Source: Nocardioides sp. R-C-SC26 (GTDB taxonomy: Bacteria > Actinomycetota > Actinomycetes > Propionibacteriales > Nocardioidaceae). Taken from it: a stretch of 64,000 bases of DNA. Shown here piece after piece: positions 37,128-47,639 of the stretch. Below the pieces are notes generated by a model that was given only the letters and a program-made list of their open reading frames with translations, made no database searches and had not been told where the DNA came from. The position numbers and the translations under genes were made by a program. How positions within the stretch are numbered: position 1 is the first letter of the stretch; every line of letters begins with the position of its first letter. The DNA lies in contig NZ_JAHRHK010000004.1 in the NCBI RefSeq assembly GCF_021246465.1, positions 108,155 to 172,154 of the forward strand, in the 5' to 3' direction.

Positions 37128-38143
37128 TGAACCGCACCCCCCTGGCGATCACGGCACTGCTCTCCTCCGCTCTCCTGCTCAGTGGCTGCGGCGCGCTCTC
37201 CGACGACTCCTCGGGCGCGGGTTCCGGCGGAGGCGACGGCGTGACCGTGGCTGCTGCGTTCTACCCCCTCGCCTTCGTCACCGGGCGCGTCCTCGGCGAC
37301 CACGGCACCGTCGATCTCCTGACGACTCCGGGCACCGAGCCCCACGACCTCGAGCCCACCATCCGCGAGACGGCGGCGATCGTGGACGCCGACCTCGTCG
37401 TCATCGAGCGTGACTTTCAGCCGGGGATCGACGCCGCCGTCGACCAGAATGCGACCGGCGAGGTAATCGACGCCGCCGAGGTCGTCGGCCTGATCCCGTT
37501 CGACGACCACGGCGCTGGCCACGAGGGTCAGGTCGACCACTCCGACGACGACCACGGCGACGAAGGCGACCATGGAGGCGAGGGCGACCACGCCGAGGAG
37601 GGGCACGAGGACCACGACCACGGTGACCTCGACCCGCACTTCTGGCTCGACCCGATCCGCCTGGCGACCCTGGGCGACGAGATCGCCGACCGCCTGGCCG
37701 AGATCGACCCCGACAACGCGCAGGACTTCCGCGACAACAGCGCGGCACTGCGCGACGACCTGACCGCGCTCGACGAGTCGTTCACGACCGGGCTCGCCGA
37801 CTGCGAGCGCACCACCATCGTGGTGTCCCACGACGCCTTCGGCTACCTCGACAAGTACGGCATCGAGGTCGCCGCTGTCGCCGGCCTCTCCCCCGATGCC
37901 ACCCCCACCGTCGCCGGACTCGCCGAGCTGGAGGACCTCATCGCCGAGGACGGCATCACCACCGTGTTCTCCGAGCGCCTCGCGTCGCCGCGGCTGACGG
38001 CGTCCCTGGCCCGCGACGCCGGAGTCCAGACCGCGGTGCTCGACCCCGTGGAGGGGCTCACCGACGAGACCGCCGACGAGGACTATCTTTCCCTGATGGA
38101 GCAGAACCTGGCCGCACTGCAGCAGGCCAACGGATGTCGGTGA
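37127..38143 (+). CDS. znuA: Zinc ABC transporter substrate-binding lipoprotein ZnuA (338 aa)
   Basis: Captures Zn2+ outside the membrane. Signal peptide with lipobox LSGC (Cys21), cluster A-I fold with metal His residues in GTEPHDLEPT, DPHFWLDP and VVSHDAFGY. Between them lies a His/Asp/Glu-rich loop from about residue 125 to 165 with more than ten His, typical of zinc-specific members. The ATG at 37127 is chosen over the one at 37118 because it gives the clean MNRTPLAITALL signal peptide and matches the promoter. Overlaps znuC by 10 nt. Confidence 0.93.
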   Translation: MNRTPLAITALLSSALLLSGCGALSDDSSGAGSGGGDGVTVAAAFYPLAFVTGRVLGDHGTVDLLTTPGTEPHDLEPTIRETAAIVDADLVVIERDFQPGIDAAVDQNATGEVIDAAEVVGLIPFDDHGAGHEGQVDHSDDDHGDEGDHGGEGDHAEEGHEDHDHGDLDPHFWLDPIRLATLGDEIADRLAEIDPDNAQDFRDNSAALRDDLTALDESFTTGLADCERTTIVVSHDAFGYLDKYGIEVAAVAGLSPDATPTVAGLAELEDLIAEDGITTVFSERLASPRLTASLARDAGVQTAVLDPVEGLTDETADEDYLSLMEQNLAALQQANGCR

Positions 38144-38937
38144 CACCGGTCCGCATCCAGGGCGGGGCGGTCTCCATCGGGGGCCGCCCCGTCCTGCGTG
38201 GTATCGACTTGGAGATCCGCGAGGGTGAGTTCGTGGTCCTGTTGGGCGCGAACGGATCCGGCAAGAGCACGCTGGTTCGCGCCTGCACCGGCCTGCTGCC
38301 CACCACGCACGGCTCACTCCACCTCTTCGACACCCCGATCGGTCGCTTCCGTGACTGGCAGCGTGTCGGCTACGTCCCCCAACGTGCGAGCGCCGGCAGC
38401 GGCGTCCCGGCCTCGGTCTGGGAGGTCGTCGCCTCGGGCCGCCTCACCCGACGTCGCCTGTTGCGACCCCTCGGCCGCGTCGACCGACGCGCCATCGACG
38501 ACGCACTGGAGACCGTGGGGCTCGCCGACCGGGCGCGGGACGGTGTCTCCCAGCTCTCCGGCGGGCAGCAGCAGCGCGTGCTCATCGCACGCGCTCTCGC
38601 CGGCGAGCCGGAGCTGTTCTTCCTCGACGAGCCGAACGCAGGCGTCGACGTCGAGAACCAGCAGGCACTCGCGGACGCGCTGCGCGCTCTGCACGCGCGC
38701 GGCTCGACTCTGGTCACGGTCCTGCACGAGCTCGGACCGATCGCCCCGTTGACCCAACGCGCCGTCGTGCTGAGCCAGGGACGGATCGTCCACGACGGGC
38801 CCGTCGACGCCGCGCCCGGCACGGTCGCGGCGATGCTCACCGGGCACGTGCACCATCACGGCGAGACCGACGTCGCGGTGACCTTCGCGCCGCAGCTGTC
38901 GGCGCCACTGGACACTCCCCCCGAGGAGGCGCGATGA
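38134..38937 (+). CDS. znuC: Zinc ABC transporter ATP-binding protein ZnuC (267 aa)
   Basis: Walker A GANGSGKST near residue 38-46, signature LSGGQQQRV near 142, Walker B LFFLDEPNAGVD near 163, and H-loop LHELG. Drives the ZnuB permease. A His-containing stretch GHVHHHGE sits near the C-terminus. ATG lies inside the end of znuA, and its stop overlaps the znuB ATG by 4 nt, so the three subunits are translationally coupled. Confidence 0.92.
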   Translation: MSVTPVRIQGGAVSIGGRPVLRGIDLEIREGEFVVLLGANGSGKSTLVRACTGLLPTTHGSLHLFDTPIGRFRDWQRVGYVPQRASAGSGVPASVWEVVASGRLTRRRLLRPLGRVDRRAIDDALETVGLADRARDGVSQLSGGQQQRVLIARALAGEPELFFLDEPNAGVDVENQQALADALRALHARGSTLVTVLHELGPIAPLTQRAVVLSQGRIVHDGPVDAAPGTVAAMLTGHVHHHGETDVAVTFAPQLSAPLDTPPEEAR

Positions 38938-39938
38938 GCCTGCACGAGCTCCTCACCTACGAGTTCGTCCAACGAGCGCTGATCGCGGCTGTGTTCACCG
39001 GCTTCGCCGCCCCGGCGATCGGCACCTACCTCGTCCAACGTCGCCTGGCTCTCATGGGCGACGGCATCGGGCACGTCGCGGTGACGGGGGTCGCCCTCGG
39101 TCTCGTCACCCAGCTCTCTCCCACCTGGACGGCGGTGGCAGTCGCGGTCCTGGGTGCCGTCGCGATCGAGCTCGTCCGCGAACGCGGCAACGTCAACGGC
39201 GACCTCGCGCTGGCCCTGATGTTCTACGGCGGACTCGCCGGCGGCGTCCTCCTCACCGGCCTGGGTGGCCAGTCCGCGGCCCGGCTGCAGCAGTACCTCT
39301 TCGGGGCGATCACCACGATCGGCCGAGACGACCTGATCGCGACGATGGTGCTGGCCGCGATCGTCGTCGTGGTGGGTGTCGGTCTCTCCCCACAGCTCTT
39401 CGCCGTCTCTCACGACGTCGACTTCGCCCGGGTCGCCGGGCTGCGCGTGCGGTACTACAACCTGCTGGTCGCCGTCCTCGCCGCGGTCAGCGTGACGGTG
39501 GCGATGCGCACGGTCGGGCTGCTGCTGGTCTCGGCCCTGATGGTCGTCCCCGTGGCCACCGCGCAGCAGCTGACGACATCATTTCGTCGGACGCTGGGAG
39601 TTGCGATGGGCCTCGGCGTCGTCGCCTCGGTCGGCGGCCTCGTGGGGCCGGCGATGGTGCCGTCGAGCACCGTCGTGGCACCCGGACCCGCGATCATCAT
39701 GGTGGCGCTCGCCTGCTTCGTCCTCACGTGGCCCATCGGCAGCTGGACTCGACGGCGGGCCCGCCGGCGAGCGCCCTTCACCGACAGCGCGCCTCAGGTG
39801 CATGAGGCCGCCGAGTCGCATCCGCATCGTCACGCCGCGGGCTGCGGTCACGTGGCCGTCGTCCATCACGACCACGTCGACTACGTCCACGACGGTCACC
39901 GACACGCCGCGCATGGCGATCACTATGACGAGCACTGA
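38934..39938 (+). CDS. znuB: Zinc ABC transporter permease ZnuB with His-rich tail (334 aa)
   Basis: About eight to nine membrane segments of the ABC-3 family (RRLALMGDGIGHVAVTGVALG near residue 35 is typical). Unusually, the C-terminal 45 residues after RRRARRRAPF carry more than a dozen His plus Asp and one Cys (HPHRHAAGCGH, HHDHVDYVHDGHRH). This cytoplasmic-side tail probably binds zinc, perhaps as a sensor or buffer. The stop lies 14 nt inside the zur gene. Confidence 0.92.
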   Translation: MSLHELLTYEFVQRALIAAVFTGFAAPAIGTYLVQRRLALMGDGIGHVAVTGVALGLVTQLSPTWTAVAVAVLGAVAIELVRERGNVNGDLALALMFYGGLAGGVLLTGLGGQSAARLQQYLFGAITTIGRDDLIATMVLAAIVVVVGVGLSPQLFAVSHDVDFARVAGLRVRYYNLLVAVLAAVSVTVAMRTVGLLLVSALMVVPVATAQQLTTSFRRTLGVAMGLGVVASVGGLVGPAMVPSSTVVAPGPAIIMVALACFVLTWPIGSWTRRRARRRAPFTDSAPQVHEAAESHPHRHAAGCGHVAVVHHDHVDYVHDGHRHAAHGDHYDEH

Positions 39939-40365
39939 GTCCGCCGGCACCGATACCGGCGCGCCGGGTCCGAGTGGCGTGCGACCCACGCGCCAACGGC
40001 GCGCGATCCTCGGCGCGGTGGAGTCGGTCGACGACTTCCGCACCGCCCAGGATCTCCACGGTCTGCTGCGCGACCGTGGCGAGCGCGTCGGGCTCGCCAC
40101 GGTGTACCGAACCCTGCAGCTGATGGCTGATGCCGGCGACGTCGATGCACTGCGCACGGAGGGCGGCGAGGTCGCCTACCGGCGATGCTCGGGGAGCCAC
40201 CACCATCACCTGGTGTGTCGCCGCTGCGGCGCGACCGTCGAGATCGAGGGCCCGGCGGTGGAGCGATGGACCGAGGCGGTCGCGAGCGAACACGGGTTCC
40301 GCGAGGTCAGTCACACCCTGGAGCTGTTCGGCACCTGCCGGATCTGCGACGAGGCAGCAGGCTGA
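39925..40365 (+). CDS. zur: Zinc uptake regulator Zur, Fur family (146 aa)
   Basis: Winged-helix DNA-binding domain (RPTRQRRAILGAVES, LATVYRTLQLMADAGDVD) and a dimerisation domain with HHHHLVCRRCG and a second CxxC (CRIC), the structural and sensory zinc sites of actinobacterial Zur/FurB. It represses zinc import when zinc is plentiful. Last gene of the operon whose promoter has two Zur boxes, so it should control itself. An ATG four codons earlier is an alternative start. M. tuberculosis zur (Rv2359) is likewise near uppS and recO. Confidence 0.9.
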   Translation: MTSTESAGTDTGAPGPSGVRPTRQRRAILGAVESVDDFRTAQDLHGLLRDRGERVGLATVYRTLQLMADAGDVDALRTEGGEVAYRRCSGSHHHHLVCRRCGATVEIEGPAVERWTEAVASEHGFREVSHTLELFGTCRICDEAAG

Positions 40366-40375
40366 GGCCCCGCCG

Positions 40376-41140
40376 TCAGGCCTTGCCGTAGCGACGGTCG
40401 CGCTCGGCGTAGGTCTGGACGGCGTGCCACAGGGCGCGCCGGTCGACGTCGGGCCAGAGGATGTCGGTGAAGACCATCTCGGCATAGGCCGCCTGCCAGA
40501 GCATGTAGTTGGACAGGCGCTGCTCGCCCGACGTGCGCCAGACCAGGTCGGCGTCGGGCAGCTCGGGAACGTAGAGGTGCCGTGCGAACGTGCGCTCGTC
40601 GATGCGCTCGGGGTTGAGGCGGCCGGCCGCCACTTCCCGTGCGATCGATCTCGCCGTGTCGGCGAGCTCGGCGCGACCGCCGTAGTTGACGCACATCGTC
40701 AGGGTCAGGACGTCGTTGTCGCGGGTCATCTCCTCGGCCACCTGCAGCTCGCGGATCACCGACTTCCACAGTCTGGGTGCTCGTCCTGCCCATCGCACCC
40801 GCACACCGAGCTCGTGCATCTCGTCACGTCGCCGACGGATCACATCGCGGTTGAAGCCCATCAGGAATCGCACCTCGTCCGGCGAGCGCGTCCAGTTCTC
40901 GGTGGAGAACGCGTAGGCGGAGACGGCCTTGACCCCGAGCTCGATCGCGCCCTCGACGACGTCGAACAGCGCGGCCTCACCCATCTCGTGACCGCGCGTA
41001 CGGGGCAGGCCCCGCTGCTGAGCCCACCGGCCGTTGCCGTCCATGATGATCGCCACGTGCCGCGGCACCAGCTCCCGTGGCAGCACCGGTGGGCGCGCTC
41101 CGGAGGGGTGCGGCGTCGGCGGTCGGACAGGTCGTTTCAC
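40376..41140 (-). CDS. uppS: Isoprenyl (polyprenyl diphosphate) synthase UppS (254 aa)
   Basis: cis-prenyltransferase making the long-chain lipid carrier for cell-wall precursors. Catalytic Asp34 is in MDGNGRWA, with RGHEMG, FSTENW and the C-terminal [19 protein letters not shown] motif. Beside recO, as M. tuberculosis Rv2361c (decaprenyl diphosphate synthase) is beside Rv2362c, which favours the long-chain enzyme. Starts 11 nt after recO, so co-transcribed. Converges on zur with 10 nt between stops. Confidence 0.94.
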   Translation of the reverse strand: MKRPVRPPTPHPSGARPPVLPRELVPRHVAIIMDGNGRWAQQRGLPRTRGHEMGEAALFDVVEGAIELGVKAVSAYAFSTENWTRSPDEVRFLMGFNRDVIRRRRDEMHELGVRVRWAGRAPRLWKSVIRELQVAEEMTRDNDVLTLTMCVNYGGRAELADTARSIAREVAAGRLNPERIDERTFARHLYVPELPDADLVWRTSGEQRLSNYMLWQAAYAEMVFTDILWPDVDRRALWHAVQTYAERDRRYGKA

Positions 41141-41151
41141 GAGCGGCGAAC

Positions 41152-41880
41152 CTACCGCTCGACGTACTCGAGCGACCGCAGCGACCGCTCGAGGTGCCAG
41201 GTCACGAAGGCCGCCACCAGCCCACTCGCCTCACGCAGCGCGCGAGGCTCGGCCGCCTCGACGACCGCCCAGTCGCCAGCGAGGAGTGCCCCGAGCAGGA
41301 GCACCGTCTCCTCGGATGGGCTGGCCGACCCGGGCAGCCTGCAGGTGGTGCAGAGCATCCCGCCCATCGACGGGTTCAACCACCGATGTGGCCCCGGGCG
41401 GCCGCAGTGCGCGCAGTCATCGAAGGACGGGGCGTACCCGGCGACCGAGAGGGCGCGCAACAGGTAGGAGTCGAGCACCTGGCCCGGAGAACGTTGGCCG
41501 CCGGCCATCGCCCGGAGCCCACCGACGAGCAGCAGGAACTGCTGCACAGCCGGCTGCCTCTCCTCGGGCACCAGGCGATCGGCGGTCTCGAGCATCGCGG
41601 TGCCCGCGGTGTACCGCTCGTAGTCGGCGCCTAGAACCGCGGCGAGCGGAGCCCGGGTCTCGGCCTGGGTCACGACGTCGAAGGTCCGCCCCTCGGCCAA
41701 CTGCAGATCCACATGGGTGAACGGCTCGAGCCGGGACCCGAAGCGCGAGGAGGTGCGCCGCACCCCCTTCGCGACCGCACGCACCCGCCCGCGCTCGCGG
41801 GTGAGGAGGGTGAGGATGCGATCGGCCTCCCCCAGCTTGTGGGTTCGCAGCACGATCGCCTCGTCGCGGTACAGAGGCAC
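41152..41880 (-). CDS. recO: DNA repair protein RecO (242 aa)
   Basis: Recombination mediator that loads RecA on gaps with RecR. N-terminal OB-fold begins [22 protein letters not shown], followed by a helical domain and a zinc-binding cluster CAHCG near residue 155 and CTTC near 178. Standard length with the GTG at 41880. The frame is open further upstream but into the divergent kinase gene region without homology. GAGAAT lies 6 nt before the start and may be its -10. Confidence 0.92.
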   Translation of the reverse strand: MPLYRDEAIVLRTHKLGEADRILTLLTRERGRVRAVAKGVRRTSSRFGSRLEPFTHVDLQLAEGRTFDVVTQAETRAPLAAVLGADYERYTAGTAMLETADRLVPEERQPAVQQFLLLVGGLRAMAGGQRSPGQVLDSYLLRALSVAGYAPSFDDCAHCGRPGPHRWLNPSMGGMLCTTCRLPGSASPSEETVLLLGALLAGDWAVVEAAEPRALREASGLVAAFVTWHLERSLRSLEYVER

Positions 41881-42015
41881 GGCCCCATTCTCGCGCGATG
41901 AAGCAGACAGCAGACGACGCCGCGCCGCTGCGCCACCGGCTGGGGAGAGGCCCGCCGCCACGCCAACCCCCGACGTTGTCATGCAGAGGGATCGGAGATC
42001 CGCCAGACTGACGCC
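41881..42015. other. Divergent intergenic region recO / histidine kinase
   Basis: 135 nt. It holds a GAGAAT next to recO and a small GGATC/GATCC hairpin near 41990. I see no clear promoter for the kinase. Confidence 0.3.
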
Positions 42016-44766
42016 GTGGAGACGAGGGAGTACCCGATCGTGGGCGCACGCGCCGTCGCGGTCGGGCTGACCCTCGTCGCGCTGCTGAACCTCGCTCCGT
42101 TGGTCACCCCCAACGACGAGGTGGATTCGTGGTGGAGCTGGATCGGCATCGCGGCAGCGCTGCTGGCTCGTCTCTCGCCGCGCGTGTGGCTGCAGACCAC
42201 GCTGGCAGCGACAGCGATCGCCGCCGCTGCCGGCGTCCTCGTCGCCGTCGGCCTGGCCAACGGCGCCATCGCCGTCGCAGCTGCGCTCGTGCTCACCGAT
42301 CTCGGCCGGCACCGTGCGCAGCTGCGCTCCTTGGCCGACCTCGGTCGGTTGACCGTCGCTGCCGCGGTCGCGGGCACCGGCGGCGCCGTGCTCACCTTCG
42401 CCGTCGACCTCCGCTCGGACGCGTCGCTGCACCCCGTGTGGGCGGTGTGGCTGAGCTACGCGGACTCGGTGCTCATCCTCGGCGCCCTCGGCCTCACCAT
42501 CGACCGGATCACCAGGACCCCGCCGCACCGCTGGGCCTTCATCACCCAGCACGTGGCGCTCATCGCCTCGGCTCTCCTCGTGTTCTGGGGCGATCAGGCC
42601 GCACCCGTGGTGCTCTCTTCTCTGCCGGTGCTGATCTGGGGCGCCCTCGCCTTCGACATCGGATGGGTGACCCTCCAGGTCGCCCTGTACTGCTCGTTCG
42701 TCGCCGCGACCACGGCCTACGGGAACGGACCGTTCGCGGTCGGGGCGGACCGTGGCCTGTTCGATCCGGGCCTGCTGTCGACCTTCGTCCTGGCGACCGC
42801 GCTCAGCTGCGCCCTGACGGTGCTCCCCCTCTCGGTGACCGTCGGCACGCGTCGCGACCTGATGGCGAAGGCCGGATCCGATTCACGGCTTCTGCGTCGC
42901 AGCTTCAGCGAGTCGCCGCTGGGCATGGTCTTCGCTCGCGATGTCGACGGTGTGCTCGTGATCGACGACGCCAACGACGCCGCCGCACGCATCCTGGGGC
43001 GCGACCGCGGCGACCTACCAGGCGCGGCGGTCACCGAGCTCGCGATCCTGACGCGCGAGGACGCGCGGCGGTGGCAGGCGGTGCGAGACGGCGTCATCGA
43101 GACCTGGCACGGCCAGTTGGCGATCCGTGGCCGGCCCGACAGCGTGGTCGAGATCGCCGTCGCCGCACTCGACGATCCTCGCCGCGAGCGGTACTACTCC
43201 GCGCAGCTCCTCGACGTCACCGCCCAGCACCTGGCCGACCGTCGTCTCCAGGAGGCGCACGAGCTGACCGACGTCACCTTGGACACGGCAGCGTGCGTCA
43301 TCGTCGTGCTCGACGCCGACGGCACGGTCATCCGCGTCAACGCGGCGACCGAGCGGATCACCGGATTCCTCGCCGACGACCTGCTCGGCCGACCGATCTG
43401 GGACTCCCTGCTCCCCTCGCTCAGTCGGGCCGAGGCGGAGGCGATGTTCACCTGGCCCAACCGCTCCGGTTCGCCGATGGTGCGCGAACAACGCACGCGC
43501 ACGGCGAGTGGTCAGCCACTACTGCTGATGTGGACCGACAACGTCGTCTACGACGCCGACGGCGTGGTCTCCTACGCAGTCCTGACCGGTATCGACGTGA
43601 CGGCGGAGCGGAGCAGCAGCAGCCTGATGACGCATCTGCTCGAGGCCTCGATCACCACCGCGATCGTGGGTATCGACCTCGGCGGTCGGATCACGTTCGC
43701 GAACGCCGGTGCCACCCACCTGCTCGGCTTCGCGCGCCACGACCTGGTCGGGAGCCTGTTCCTCGACCTGCTGGCCCCCTCGGGTGCACAGCAGCGCTCT
43801 GCGCCGGACCCGCGGCACTTCTTCACCGACGCGCTCGCAGGGCGCGGCGAGCTCGCCGAGAAGGACGAGACCCGACCCCAGGACTGGGTCTGGACGACCC
43901 GGAGCGGCGGTCATCTGATCGTCTCCACCACGTTGAGCCGCACCAGCGACGACGTCCGCGAGCAGGTGGGTTTCCTGGTGGTCGGGCGCGACGTCACGGG
44001 ACAGCGCGAGGCCCAGCGCGCACTCGTCGACGCGCTGGAGAAGGACCGCACGGCGCTGGAACGGCTCCGCGCGCTCGACCACGCCAAGGACGAGTTCGTC
44101 TCGACCGTCTCCCACGAGCTCCGCACACCGGTGACCAGCATCGTGGGCTATACCGAGATGCTGCGCGACGGCACGATCGGCGACCCGAACGACGCGCAGG
44201 AGCGGATGCTCGCGTCCATCGCCCGCAACGGCCAGCGGCTGATCGCGATCTGCAACGACCTGCTCCTGCTGAGCGGCTTCGAGTCCGACACCCAGGTCGG
44301 GCACCGCGAACGCTTCGACCTTCGTGAGTGCGTCGCGGCCGCGGCCGACTCCGTCGGCGCGCTCCTGGCCAAGAGAGAGCTCAGCTTCTCCACGAACGTG
44401 GAGGAGGACGAGGTAGGGGTGATCGGCAACCGCGCACAGCTGGATCGCGTCGTGATCAACCTGCTGTCCAACGCGGTGAAGTTCACGTCGGACGGCGGTT
44501 CGGTCACGATCTCACTGACCGCCACCGGTGGACACGCGTTGATCTCGGTGCAGGACACCGGCATGGGCATCCCGGCCGAGGATCGCGAGGCGGTCTTCCA
44601 GCGCTTCTACCGCACCGAACGGGCGCAGACCCTGGCCATCCCCGGAACCGGACTGGGGCTGTCCATCGTGGCTTCCATCGTCGAGGCGCACGGCGGCGAG
44701 ATCGATCTGGACTCCGAGGTCGGCGAGGGGTCGACCTTCCGCGTCCGGCTCCCGCTCTCCAGCTGA
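42016..44766 (+). CDS. Membrane-bound PAS sensor histidine kinase (916 aa)
   Basis: N-terminal 280 residues contain about eight membrane segments resembling a MASE1-type sensor. Three PAS domains follow (about 290-405, 415-530 and 540-660), then a HisKA domain with phospho-accepting His700 in VSHELRTP, and a HATPase domain: N-box around Asn815-819 (NLLSNAVKF), G1 DTGMGIP, G2 GTGLGLSI. All kinase motifs are intact. No response regulator gene is adjacent, so it is an orphan kinase and its partner is elsewhere. The signal is unknown; PAS domains could hold a cofactor. GTG start. Confidence 0.9.
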   Translation: METREYPIVGARAVAVGLTLVALLNLAPLVTPNDEVDSWWSWIGIAAALLARLSPRVWLQTTLAATAIAAAAGVLVAVGLANGAIAVAAALVLTDLGRHRAQLRSLADLGRLTVAAAVAGTGGAVLTFAVDLRSDASLHPVWAVWLSYADSVLILGALGLTIDRITRTPPHRWAFITQHVALIASALLVFWGDQAAPVVLSSLPVLIWGALAFDIGWVTLQVALYCSFVAATTAYGNGPFAVGADRGLFDPGLLSTFVLATALSCALTVLPLSVTVGTRRDLMAKAGSDSRLLRRSFSESPLGMVFARDVDGVLVIDDANDAAARILGRDRGDLPGAAVTELAILTREDARRWQAVRDGVIETWHGQLAIRGRPDSVVEIAVAALDDPRRERYYSAQLLDVTAQHLADRRLQEAHELTDVTLDTAACVIVVLDADGTVIRVNAATERITGFLADDLLGRPIWDSLLPSLSRAEAEAMFTWPNRSGSPMVREQRTRTASGQPLLLMWTDNVVYDADGVVSYAVLTGIDVTAERSSSSLMTHLLEASITTAIVGIDLGGRITFANAGATHLLGFARHDLVGSLFLDLLAPSGAQQRSAPDPRHFFTDALAGRGELAEKDETRPQDWVWTTRSGGHLIVSTTLSRTSDDVREQVGFLVVGRDVTGQREAQRALVDALEKDRTALERLRALDHAKDEFVSTVSHELRTPVTSIVGYTEMLRDGTIGDPNDAQERMLASIARNGQRLIAICNDLLLLSGFESDTQVGHRERFDLRECVAAAADSVGALLAKRELSFSTNVEEDEVGVIGNRAQLDRVVINLLSNAVKFTSDGGSVTISLTATGGHALISVQDTGMGIPAEDREAVFQRFYRTERAQTLAIPGTGLGLSIVASIVEAHGGEIDLDSEVGEGSTFRVRLPLSS

Positions 44767-44791
44767 TCTCTGGTCACGACAGCACTCGTCG

Positions 44792-44824
44792 TCACGGTGC
44801 GGGGGCTGCGCCCCCGCACCGTGA
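44792..44824. terminator. Strong bidirectional hairpin terminator
   Basis: Perfect 14-bp stem TCACGGTGCGGGGG with its complement and a 5-nt loop, between the convergent kinase gene and leuA. Confidence 0.88.
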
Positions 44825-44841
44825 TCGGCGGTGACGACACG

Positions 44842-46656
<1,815 letters not shown>

Positions 46657-46672
<16 letters not shown>

Positions 46673-46698
46673 CAGCGAAGGAGGAGCAGGTTCGTCAT
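46657..46698 (-). CDS. leuL: leuA leader peptide MTNLLLLRCRSEV
   Basis: A 13-codon frame with four consecutive Leu codons, CTG CTC CTC CTT, after MTN. The start codon is 7 nt downstream of TACGAT. A peptide of this kind ahead of leuA is known in actinobacteria, where stalling at Leu codons under leucine starvation controls leuA. It is too short to be found by length alone; position, codons and hairpin support it. Confidence 0.85.
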
Positions 46699-46705
46699 CT
46701 CGACG

Positions 46706-46711
46706 ATCGTA
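46706..46711 (-). promoter_or_regulatory. Candidate -10 (TACGAT) of leuL-leuA
   Basis: Minus-strand TACGAT, 7 nt from the leader peptide ATG, so the leader peptide would begin at the first nucleotide of the mRNA. Confidence 0.5.
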
Positions 46712-46797
46712 CCCGCGTCCCCTCGGTGAGCGCACCTCGGCCCGTGACGTCGGCCACCTCGGCGGGTGCCGATTGCAGCGCAGGAGCGCGAGTGCCC

Positions 46798-46803
46798 TAC
46801 GCT
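46798..46803 (+). promoter_or_regulatory. Candidate -10 (TACGCT) of the manganese exporter transcript
   Basis: TACGCT just ahead of the riboswitch; a TTGCAG lies 19 nt upstream. Transcription would start at about 46810. Confidence 0.4.
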
Positions 46804-46806
46804 GGT

Positions 46807-46955
46807 GACCGAGAAAGGGAGTAGTCCCCAATCGCTGTGTCGACACACTGCCGAACCGGTTCGCCGGAGCGGCCGGTGCAGCGGGCCCCACCCGGATCGG
46901 ACCAGAGTCCTGGCCGTTCCGCTCCGTGAGGCGGACGAGACTTTCGACCGAGCAG
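46807..46955 (+). ncRNA. yybP-ykoY family manganese riboswitch
   Basis: The conserved L1 GGGAGTAG is at 46817-46824 and the L3-side GAGACTTTCGACC at 46937-46949. GAAAG (46813-46817) pairs with CTTTC (46941-46945) to bring the two loops together as in the Mn2+-sensing fold. The gene downstream is a TMEM165-type Mn exporter, a standard target. The aptamer middle could not be folded by hand with certainty. Confidence 0.78.
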
Positions 46956-46965
46956 CATCCCATTC

Positions 46966-47019
46966 GGACGCGCCCGGTCGAAGGCGCGTCCAGCCCGGAG
47001 ACGTCTTCGCCCGGGCTGG
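46966..47019 (+). promoter_or_regulatory. Expression platform: two overlapping hairpins before the Mn exporter
   Basis: Hairpin 1 is GGACGCGCC (46966-46974) with GGCGCGTCC (46983-46991). Hairpin 2 is CCAGCCCGG (46990-46998) with CCGGGCTGG (47011-47019). They share two bases, so both cannot be complete at once. AGAGGA, the likely ribosome binding site, follows immediately. Confidence 0.6.
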
Positions 47020-47032
47020 AGAGGAATCCCTC

Positions 47033-47611
47033 ATGTACGCCTTCTTCCTGAGCACGGCCGTGATCTTCGTGGCCGAGCTCGGCGACAAGTCGCAGTTGAT
47101 GGCGATGACCTTCGCGACGCGCTACCGCGCCCGCGACGTCATCATCGGCATCACCGCGGCCACCGCCATCGTGCACCTGGCCTCGGTGGGCATCGGCTAC
47201 TGGATCGGCGACTCCTTCGCCGACAGCCAGGACACCATCGCGATCGTCGCCGGTGTCGCGTTCCTCGGCTTCGCCGCCTGGACCTGGCGCGGCGACGAAC
47301 TGACCGAGGACGAGGCCGACAAGGCCCGGCGCAGCACCGGCTGGGCGATCCTGGCGGTCGGTGTCGCGTTCTTCCTCGCCGAGCTCGGCGACAAGACCAT
47401 GCTCGCCACCATCACCCTGGCCACGCAGGAGGGATGGCTGGGTACCTGGATCGGCAGCACCGTGGGCATGGTCGCCGCGGACGCGCTCGCGATCGCCGTC
47501 GGCGCGGTGCTCGGCAAGCGCCTTCCCGAGCGCGCCATCAAGATCGGGGCGACGTCGGCGTTCGTGCTCTTCGGCATCCTCCTGATCCTCGAGGGCGCAG
47601 GCGTCCTCTGA
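47033..47611 (+). CDS. TMEM165/GDT1 family manganese exporter (192 aa)
   Basis: Six membrane segments in two homologous halves. Each half carries the family motif ELGDK(S/T): AELGDKSQLMAM at residues 14-25 and AELGDKTMLATI near 115-126. These Glu/Asp residues bind the transported cation. Bacterial members controlled by yybP-ykoY riboswitches export Mn2+. The ATG at 47033 follows AGAGGA by 7-8 nt. Riboswitch control means production should rise when manganese is high. Confidence 0.92.
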   Translation: MYAFFLSTAVIFVAELGDKSQLMAMTFATRYRARDVIIGITAATAIVHLASVGIGYWIGDSFADSQDTIAIVAGVAFLGFAAWTWRGDELTEDEADKARRSTGWAILAVGVAFFLAELGDKTMLATITLATQEGWLGTWIGSTVGMVAADALAIAVGAVLGKRLPERAIKIGATSAFVLFGILLILEGAGVL

Positions 47612-47639
47612 CGCGACGGTGCACACGGACGCGTCCGCG

